DNA of 64,000 bases from Nymphaea colorata (lineage: Eukaryota; Streptophyta; Magnoliopsida; Nymphaeales; Nymphaeaceae). Within the stretch, counting starts at the first letter, position 1, and every line of letters begins with the position of its first letter. Below, one piece after another: positions 58,401 to 64,000 of the stretch. A program made the position numbers and the translations under genes. The notes below the pieces were generated by a model, which was not told the DNA's origin, ran no database searches, and saw only the letters and a program-made list of their open reading frames with translations. The DNA lies in NCBI RefSeq assembly GCF_008831285.2, contig NC_045150.1, positions 17,684,600-17,748,599 on the forward strand. The letters run 5' to 3'.

Positions 58401-58713
58401 TAGTGTTAAGAACTAATGCATAACCTGAATTATCACATTATGCAAGATGGCCACGAACTAGGAGTGCACAACGAGTCGAGTTACTCGAACTCGACTCGTT
58501 TAACTCGACTCGTTAGTGTAAATGAGCTGCTTCATTAGTTAAACGAGTCGAGCTCGAGTTCACGAGTCAACTCGTTTAACTAATCGAGTCGAGCTCGAGT
58601 TCACTTTGCGAACTCGTTAAAGCTCGACTCGGCTCAATTAACATACCGGTTTTAAAAAATCCAGTTCACTAGTCACGACTCACTTTGCGAACGGGAAAGG
58701 GTTTTTTTTCGTT

Positions 58714-59136
58714 CTAGGGTTTGTTAACTTTGTTTTTGTTCTCCCTCTCTCTCTCCGACTCCGACTCTCCCTCTCTGGCCTCTCGGCTCTCGCCTCCTTC
58801 TCCGCCTGTGCTCCCGCCCTCTGTGCTTCTTCTCTGCCCGCCTGTGCTCTGCGCTCCTGCTGCCCTGCGAGGCTGCGTCAGTGTGCTCTCCGCCTCTCCG
58901 CTTCTCCAGTGAGTCAGTGATATCCAACTCTCAAGGAAGAGGTTCTGCCAGCAGTGTAGCAAGTTCGGTGGCTCTTTTTCCCTTCTCTGTTTGCCTTAAT
59001 CTCTGCTTTTTGTTGGTTCCGTTGACGCATCAAAAGTCTCTTTCCTTCTCTTTGTTCTATCGGATGTCTATGGTGAATTCTGACAGTAGCCTATTATTTT
59101 CATGGTTTGTGCTTGATTTAAAGGGTCTTACTTAAG
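58714..59136 (+). other. CT-rich leader-like block in the hAT element
   Basis: Strongly pyrimidine-rich sequence (CTCTCTCTCCGACTCC type) after a TTTTTTTTCG...GGTTTGTTAAC segment, then a frame at 58881-59135. It looks like a plant 5' UTR plus first exon, possibly from a captured gene or the element's own promoter region. Opposite-strand Arg/Glu-rich frames here are shadows of the CT tract. Confidence 0.35.
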
Positions 59137-59859
59137 ATTCCAAGGGTATCATGCATCATTTAAATTGAGTATATGTGCGATATGATGCTTGGCTTGCTCG
59201 TATTTCTGCCGCTTATTTCATGAACTATGGTCGGTCGTTTGTTAGTCTGGGAATTATGGATTTATGCTGAGGTTATCGTCTGGTTTTTTTGGGTACTTCC
59301 CTCGACTCTGTAACTTTTACCGAACTGTGTTAAAGAGTTTTCTTTGTTTTTATTGCTTTATCTTGTTTGTGTTAGGTGGAAGTACTGATGAACATCTGAA
59401 GTCTCCTTTTCCCCTATAGTTGTCGTTGTCATCATTAGCAGCAGGACCATTATGTCTATTATGGATAATGTCGTTCTCCTGTTGACAGATTCCTTTATGG
59501 CTTCTTTTACAAATGGCACTCTAGTTTCTTATGATGAAGTTGGTTAATTTGCTGCTAGCTTGATAACTGATGCATTTTTATTGTTTAACGTGTTGTGACG
59601 GAAAGTTCTCATAACGGATCTAGGCAGCAGAAGAGAAATAGGGAAGAAAAGGAAAAACTGTGGAGAAGATAATGTCTTTCTCTGCCTTCACCTAATCCCA
59701 AAATATGCTCTGTTTTACTCTTTCTTTGGTCTTGGTTATTTGTCTGTCATGCTACTTATATGTGCTAGCAAAGGTATATCAACCAAATAGGGTACAAGGA
59801 AAATTAAGTGGACCATTTTCTAGTTGATAAGTTACATGACCAGGTTCTCTGATGCTTAG
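59137..59859. other. hAT interior, intron-like, no gene recognised
   Basis: T-rich sequence without long frames. A short run near 59452-59550 is open (MSIMDNVVLLLTDSFMA) but not recognised. Confidence 0.4.
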
Positions 59860-59874
59860 TCATCTGATGCTTTT

Positions 59875-60214
59875 GGAGAGCTCTCGGGTGTTTCTAGACT
59901 TGCTGTTTTCTTCCGTGTGATCCATCACAGCAGTTCGAAATGCATCCACGGTAGCACTTTCCTTGAACTTCAAAACAAATGTAGAGAGGGTGTTCCTTCC
60001 TTCAACAAAACTATTAAAGCACGAAAAGGTAATGCCTTTCTTCACCAGTTTCAACTGGGACCTCCTGCATCACAAGCAGAGCATTTCCACTGGATTTGTT
60101 AACCTCTGTAGATGAAGAACCAAGACCCAGAGGAGATGAGCTTCCATTGTTTGAGCTTCCAGTACCAAACAATGGAAAGGATGTGCTGCTGCCCTTTAAG
60201 CTAAAGGTAGAACC
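59875..60214 (-). pseudogene. NUP50-like nucleoporin fragment (RanBP1-domain borders), captured
   Basis: Reading leftward from 60214: a Gly/Ser/Phe-rich stretch (FPLFGTGSSNNGSSSPLG), then VMQEVPVETGEE, the usual entry of a RanBP1 domain. The sequence then passes directly into KKGITFSCFNS and GRNTLSTFVLKFKESATVDA, the end of such a domain as found in plant NUP50. The central part of the domain is missing, as if exons were joined or deleted. NUP50 helps nuclear import by binding Ran and importin-alpha at the pore. Only this fragment exists, inside the hAT and against its other captured pieces in orientation. Confidence 0.7.
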
Positions 60215-60230
60215 TGCAACTAGTTAGATA

Positions 60231-60348
60231 AAATGATCAATAGAGGGATTAATCTGCAACTAGTTAGAGAAAATGACTTCTAGTGGTAGATATTGTACTT
60301 TGCAATTTGGTAGATCATGAAATCAATGGTTTTGTTTAGTTCGATAAT
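60231..60348 (+). repeat. 118-bp perfect inverted repeat, left arm
   Basis: By base-by-base reading this arm is identical to the reverse complement of 61247-61364. It starts AAATGATCAATAGAGGGATT and ends TTTAGTTCGATAAT. It brackets a segment that includes the PPR fragment. Confidence 0.95.
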
Positions 60349-60381
60349 CTGAGGGGCATTTATCAGCATGATCTGAGGGGC

Positions 60382-60522
60382 ATTTATTTTCTTGTTGGTG
60401 ACCATGCTCACCCAAGATCTGAGGACATATATAAGATGCTTAATTGCCTGATCAGCTATATGAAATTTGTTGGTTATATTCCTTGTGACATTGATACATA
60501 CGATGAGGAAGAAAACCTGTAA
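60382..60522 (+). pseudogene. PPR protein C-terminal (E/E+ region) fragment, captured
   Basis: The frame ATT TAT TTT ... TAA gives a FLVGDHAHPRSEDIYKMLN stretch and then a MKFVGYIPCDIDTYDEEENL ending. This is the conserved tail of the E/E+ region that precedes the DYW domain in plant PLS-class PPR proteins (GD-x-x-HP-x-x-x-x-IY...L...M...GY-x-P). These proteins edit organellar RNA. No PPR repeats or DYW domain are seen; a stop follows at once. The segment lies between the two arms of the 118-bp inverted repeat, and GATCTGAGGGGCATTTAT is duplicated just before it. Confidence 0.75.
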
Positions 60523-61246
60523 TGAGGAGATGAATCATTGGAGGGCAGGTATATATTGCCTTTTTCTTGAGAACAATTTCTCTTGCTGTTGTGCACATCT
60601 ACCAATCATAGGTTGAGACATCTCTAGTGGCAGGATTTCTTAGGAACTCATCCTCTTAACAAGAACTTGGTGGATCATGCATGGAATTTCTTTCCTAATA
60701 GTAACGGTCAACAAATTATTTCCTAATTTGAATTTAACTTTCAAATCTGCCATCTCATTTATTCCTGCTTTTGTATCTAAAAAAGCAAAGTCACTCCCAT
60801 AAAAATAACAGAGAATGCAGTCCTTCTTGTAATCTGTCTCGTGTGGCTTTGTGTGGCTTTGGTCTGTGCATTATATGCGTCCTTCTTGTAATCTGTCTCG
60901 TGTATGCAGTGCTGGTTGCTTTATGTTAATGCTTGATTTTCTGAAAAATACTAAAGCTAGATGTCACATGTGATCTGATTTGCATGAGCCCATGAGTAAC
61001 ATGATGAAATGTCGCTAGGTGAATTTCACTTTAGATCTTCAAATTCAGTAATCATATCTGTGTATTGTTTCTTGTTCTTCATCGGTTATAGTCCATGAAT
61101 TATATGTTATAACCAAAGAATCTATAAACTTTCGGATAAGGTTAGTGGTTGACTATATGATTCTCTAATTTACATTATGCCATGAATCTGGCATAATTGC
61201 TCAAGGCATCTTAGTTTGCTCCTTTTCTAAACCTTTTTTCTGTTCT
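60523..61246. other. hAT interior between inverted-repeat arms, no gene recognised
   Basis: AT-rich; includes an imperfect repeat around 60818-60905 (CCTTCTTGTAATCTGTCTCG occurs twice). Nothing assignable. Confidence 0.45.
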
Positions 61247-61364
61247 ATTATCGAACTAAACAAAACCATTGATTTCATGATCTACCAAATTGCAAAGTAC
61301 AATATCTACCACTAGAAGTCATTTTCTCTAACTAGTTGCAGATTAATCCCTCTATTGATCATTT
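61247..61364 (-). repeat. 118-bp perfect inverted repeat, right arm
   Basis: Exact reverse complement of 60231-60348, 898 bases away. Confidence 0.95.
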
Positions 61365-61465
61365 TTGAAGTAAAGTTATGTGAGGGGCATTTATTTCTGT
61401 ATAAATTAACGCTTTTTGGTTGAAGTAAAGTTAGAAGCATTTTAACTGTGTAAACTGAAACCTTT

Positions 61466-61720
61466 TTGCCTCTTCTCGTTGCAGCTCAAACTGCTCAACT
61501 TCAAAAACTCTCACCAGAAAACGCTGCGTCCGCCCCTCCCTTTGGTGAGCAGTCTGGCGGTGACAGTAACATCTCCGGTGGGGGCAGCTCTCTCCCTGGC
61601 TGTGACAGCTCTTTCTCTATGGCAGTAGCATTCTCTTCACATTGCAGCTTAAGCTACTCAATATCAGATAATCTCACCAGAGATTCAAAAAATGCTGAAC
61701 CCCTGCCTTCAGTGAATTAG
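61466..61720 (+). pseudogene. Unrecognised Ser/Gly-rich frame in the hAT element
   Basis: Open frame after a TCGTTGCAG acceptor-like site, encoding SPENAASAPPFGEQSGGDSN and a Ser-rich continuation. GCAGCTCAAACTGCTCAA and GCAGCTTAAGCTACTCAA show an internal tandem duplication. It is protein-like but I cannot name the family; possibly another captured exon. Confidence 0.35.
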
Positions 61721-62150
61721 TTTTTTCTTGCTAGAATATTATCTTGAGAACAATCACATTTAGCTTAACATTTTTTTGTCTATGAAATTTGCTTTGTTTT
61801 CTTTGAACCCTTCACAATTTGCATTCAGTTTTGCTCCTTTTTTTTCTGATTGCTTAGTGAATGGTGGAAGTTCATAGCATTTGAACCCATCTTGTTTTAT
61901 GCAAGTAGTCACATATGTAAATGTCATAACACGGTAACAGGTTGCCAAAATTCTTTACCCGTCCAACTGGTTTGAATTTAACCTTCCCTATTACTGTTTT
62001 CTGAACTTCATTCTTTTGTCAGGCTACAATGATCAGCCATGCAAAATACAAATGAGGTATGAAATCAAGGTCGATAAATGTTGGATTGACTGCATGTCTT
62101 CGATAAACCCCATATTGGTTTATATTTTTTATAAGAATGTGATTCATGTA

Positions 62151-62520
62151 GGAATGATGCTGTTGAGGATGGTATCTTCAATGACCTGTTTGTTTTTCAG
62201 CATGATCTACTAAGAGACTTGGCCATGTATTCTGCCAAGTCTAATTGTTGCAAATCATCACTGTTCTTTTGTGACGTTGATGAGGCCAATTGTCATTCAG
62301 GACTGAATATTGCAAACATGTTTCCAGAGCTCACAGAACTCGAGATTGACTATTGCAGTAATTTGGTGCGTCTACCTCCTGGATTATGTGAGATTATCAA
62401 ACTAAAGAGCCTCAGATTTTTTGATGTGTTTGACTGTGCAACCATCAGTAGCTTCCCTGATGAATTTGGTGACCTGACAGGTTTGAGAAAGATCAACATG
62501 AGGTGGTGTTTGCAGTCATT
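62151..62520 (+). pseudogene. ADR1-like (RPW8-type) NLR leucine-rich-repeat fragment, captured
   Basis: After a TTCATGTAG acceptor-like site the frame reads DGIFNDLFVFQHDLLRDLAM, the linker following the NB-ARC domain of ADR1-type NLR proteins. It continues with a degenerate spacer and leucine-rich repeats: NMFPELTELEIDYCSNLVRL, PPGLCEIIKLKSLRF, FPDEFGDLTGLRKINMRWC. It then degenerates into a local duplication of CAGTCATTGCTTGTATGTAT (62514 and 62600). ADR1 proteins are helper immune receptors acting at the plasma membrane. There is no nucleotide-binding domain here, and the frame lies wholly inside the hAT element. Confidence 0.8.
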
Positions 62521-63027
62521 GCTTGTATGTATAATGTATCACGAACTTGAAATTTTCCACTGTGCCCCTCAGATTGTTCTTGCTGTGATCTCGAACTTGA
62601 TACAGTCATTGCTTGTATGTATAATGTATTCCAAAAATTGTTGACAATCTGAACATAATTAATGTCAGGTGGTTTTATATAACTTTTTGATGAAACTGTT
62701 AGCAGTAATACAATTGGTTTGATTCAGTAAATGAGTTAAACGAGTCGAGCTCGACTATTGGTTTAATTCTTAAACATTAAACGAGTCGAGCTCGACTAAA
62801 CGAGTTAAACGAGTCGAGCTCGACTATTGGTTTAATAATCAAACGTTAAACGAGTTAAACGAGCCGAGCTCGAGCTCGACTATGTATAGTCGAGTCGAGC
62901 TCGAGCTCGTGTTAGGAACTCGACTCGAGTTCGAGGTCGAGTTCGAGCTCGAGCATTTCGAGCCGAGTCGAGTTCGAGCTGGGCGAGCTCGAGCTCGACT
63001 CGGCTCGTGTGCAGCCCTACCACGAAC

Positions 63028-64000
63028 GTTACAACGTGGTTACCATTGGGAGATGGTGTCTATTGAAGAAAGTATGGTATTTTCATATCATTCCATTATC
63101 TATGTGTGGCAACCTCTATGAGTAGCAACCACAAAAGAAGAAAGGTTGTTTCATGCCCGTTGTATTCTTAGACGTTGTTTCTAGATGTTAACTTTTTCTT
63201 TTGTTAAGCATATAACTTCTTGTACAAATTCTTCAAAAAATAAGAAAGAAAGAATACCTGCTTTCTGACCTTTTCCCATCTCCCTCGTCGACTTGAAACC
63301 TTGTCTTGGTTTGTAACATCTACAAGTATCATTTTCTCAAGTTCAAGAAAAAATTACCTAGCGTAGCATCCAAGTTGTTGGCAATGATAAGATAATTTTG
63401 AATAGTCATATGTTGACTGATCTTTTACCCTTTTCTGCATCCACTGTGCTCCAAGATAGCATATAGAGGGAATGAGTGAACTCTTAGAGGAAGGATGAAA
63501 AGTGACCTAAAGGAAGACATGAGACACCCTAAAAAAGAACATGTTGATTGTGGAATGATCAAAAGATCATAGACAAAGCATAGTGCAAAATGCATTAGCA
63601 AAATTAAACTAACAAGCAGTCAACTCTATTAAAGTAAGAGTGCACAAAGAGGTGTAGAGAATAAAGCAAGCTACCTAGTCCCGAAGTTGCTTTCAAACAC
63701 TTCATATCGCAATGAAGACTATTTCCATACACAAGGAATATTATTTCCGAATTGAAACACAAGAAATTGCGGAATTATAGAGTGAGTGAATGGAAAAAAG
63801 GGTCAAAGGACCCTAGGTCATCGGCGTTCAGGTTCAGCCACCAGTCATTGTCGTTCTCCATCGCCCTTTCTCTCCTTCTCACACCCCCCCACGCCACTCT
63901 CTGCACACTCGTCTATTCTCTCGCTCTTTGAAGCCCCTCCCTTCTGCTTTTGAGTGGGTGGCACACCTCCCCGTTTTGCATGGTTCGTCCTTCCACCAAG
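63028..64000 (+). other. Right flank: probable rest of the copia right LTR, then unassigned
   Basis: Sequence continuing the copia LTR after the hAT insertion (CCACGAAC ... GTTACAACGTGG). I could not find the LTR 3' end. Beyond about 63250 nothing is recognised; the last 150 bases are CT-rich and could be a promoter or leader running out of the window. Confidence 0.35.

Larger units (their letters stand above)
56708..58458 (+). mobile_element. Truncated Ty1/copia retrotransposon
   Basis: A short LTR-end-like segment (56708-56815, with AATAAAG and an ...AACA end) is followed by the primer-binding site at 56816. Next come a gag-like frame (56866-57135), RT and RNase H remnants (57200-58350), a polypurine tract (58392-58400) and the first 55 bases of the right LTR (58404-58458). 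Protease and integrase are missing: the gag frame runs almost directly into RT, indicating a large internal deletion. The left LTR is cut short by the satellite. The right LTR is interrupted by the hAT element at 58459. Confidence 0.8.
58459..63019. mobile_element. hAT-like transposon, 4561 bp, carrying captured gene fragments
   Basis: The left end reads TAGGAGTGCACAACGAGTCG and the right end, read inward, TAGGGCTGCACACGAGCCGA. Both are followed by dense GAGTCGAG / GAGCTCGA subterminal repeats (58475-58640 and 62740-63010). CCACGAAC precedes the left end (58451-58458) and follows the right end (63020-63027), a perfect 8-bp target duplication diagnostic of hAT insertion. I see no transposase. 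Instead the interior holds a NUP50-like piece (minus strand), a PPR C-terminal piece, an NLR leucine-rich-repeat piece (both plus strand), a CT-rich leader-like block and a perfect 118-bp inverted repeat. It inserted into the right LTR of the copia element. Confidence 0.9.

Noticed and set aside
58714-58962. Antisense Arg/Glu-rich frames in the hAT element
   Set aside because: Products of the CT-rich tract read backwards; no domain and no conservation expected.
62151-62644. A working small NLR gene
   Set aside because: It has no NB-ARC or signalling domain, begins at a splice-like border inside a transposon and ends in a local duplication.

Overview
This is a stretch of flowering-plant nuclear DNA. 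Evidence for this is genes with GT-AG introns, a peroxisomal-type malate dehydrogenase related to plant glyoxysomal enzymes, a nodulin-26-like aquaporin, plant Ty3/gypsy (Tat-like) and Ty1/copia elements, an endogenous caulimovirid (plant pararetrovirus) copy, and PIF/Harbinger, hAT-like and CACTA-like DNA transposons. The sequence is AT-rich, gene-poor and full of nested repeats. I cannot assign species or family.

Layout: 1-7.2 kb is the decayed internal part of a Tat-like gypsy element (gag, protease, RT, RNase H, archaeal-type RNase H, integrase). It is followed by a 208-bp tandem duplication and a probable long 3' LTR or leader with a TATA box (7.7-10.3 kb) and large microsatellites. From 11.5 to 20.6 kb lies a broken pararetrovirus copy, apparently in two head-to-head pieces. 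A 3.4-kb PIF/Harbinger-like element (16752-20137, 3-bp target duplication TGA) interrupts its distal coiled-coil reading frame. A PIF/Harbinger transposase remnant (21.2-21.8 kb) and a hAT-type terminus (23.76 kb) follow.

Only two genes look intact. One is a single-exon SOUL/heme-binding protein gene (24433-24978). The other is a five-exon NIP-I aquaporin gene (42323-49167) encoding 273 residues with two NPA motifs and a W/V/A/R selectivity filter. Between them sits a non-processed pseudogene of peroxisomal NAD-malate dehydrogenase (29360-37286): eight exons, recognisable splice sites, three disabling lesions, and a fourth intron swollen by transposons. A PDR-type ABC transporter scrap (28.5 kb) and a reverse-strand copia gag-protease scrap (39.4-40.3 kb) flank it.

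The right end is the most unusual part. A roughly 107-bp AT-rich satellite forms two oppositely oriented arms (50383-52436 and 52437-56707) meeting at a palindromic junction, a potential long hairpin. It abuts a copia element (primer-binding site 56816, polypurine tract 58392). The right LTR of that element is split by a 4561-bp hAT-like transposon (58459-63019) with a perfect 8-bp target duplication, CCACGAAC. Inside this hAT I recognise pieces of three unrelated host gene families (NUP50 RanBP1 region, a PPR E/DYW-class C-terminus, an ADR1-like NLR leucine-rich repeat) plus a perfect 118-bp inverted repeat. That makes it a strong candidate gene-capturing (Pack-type) hAT. All coordinates and motif matches come from reading the sequence; no database search was run.
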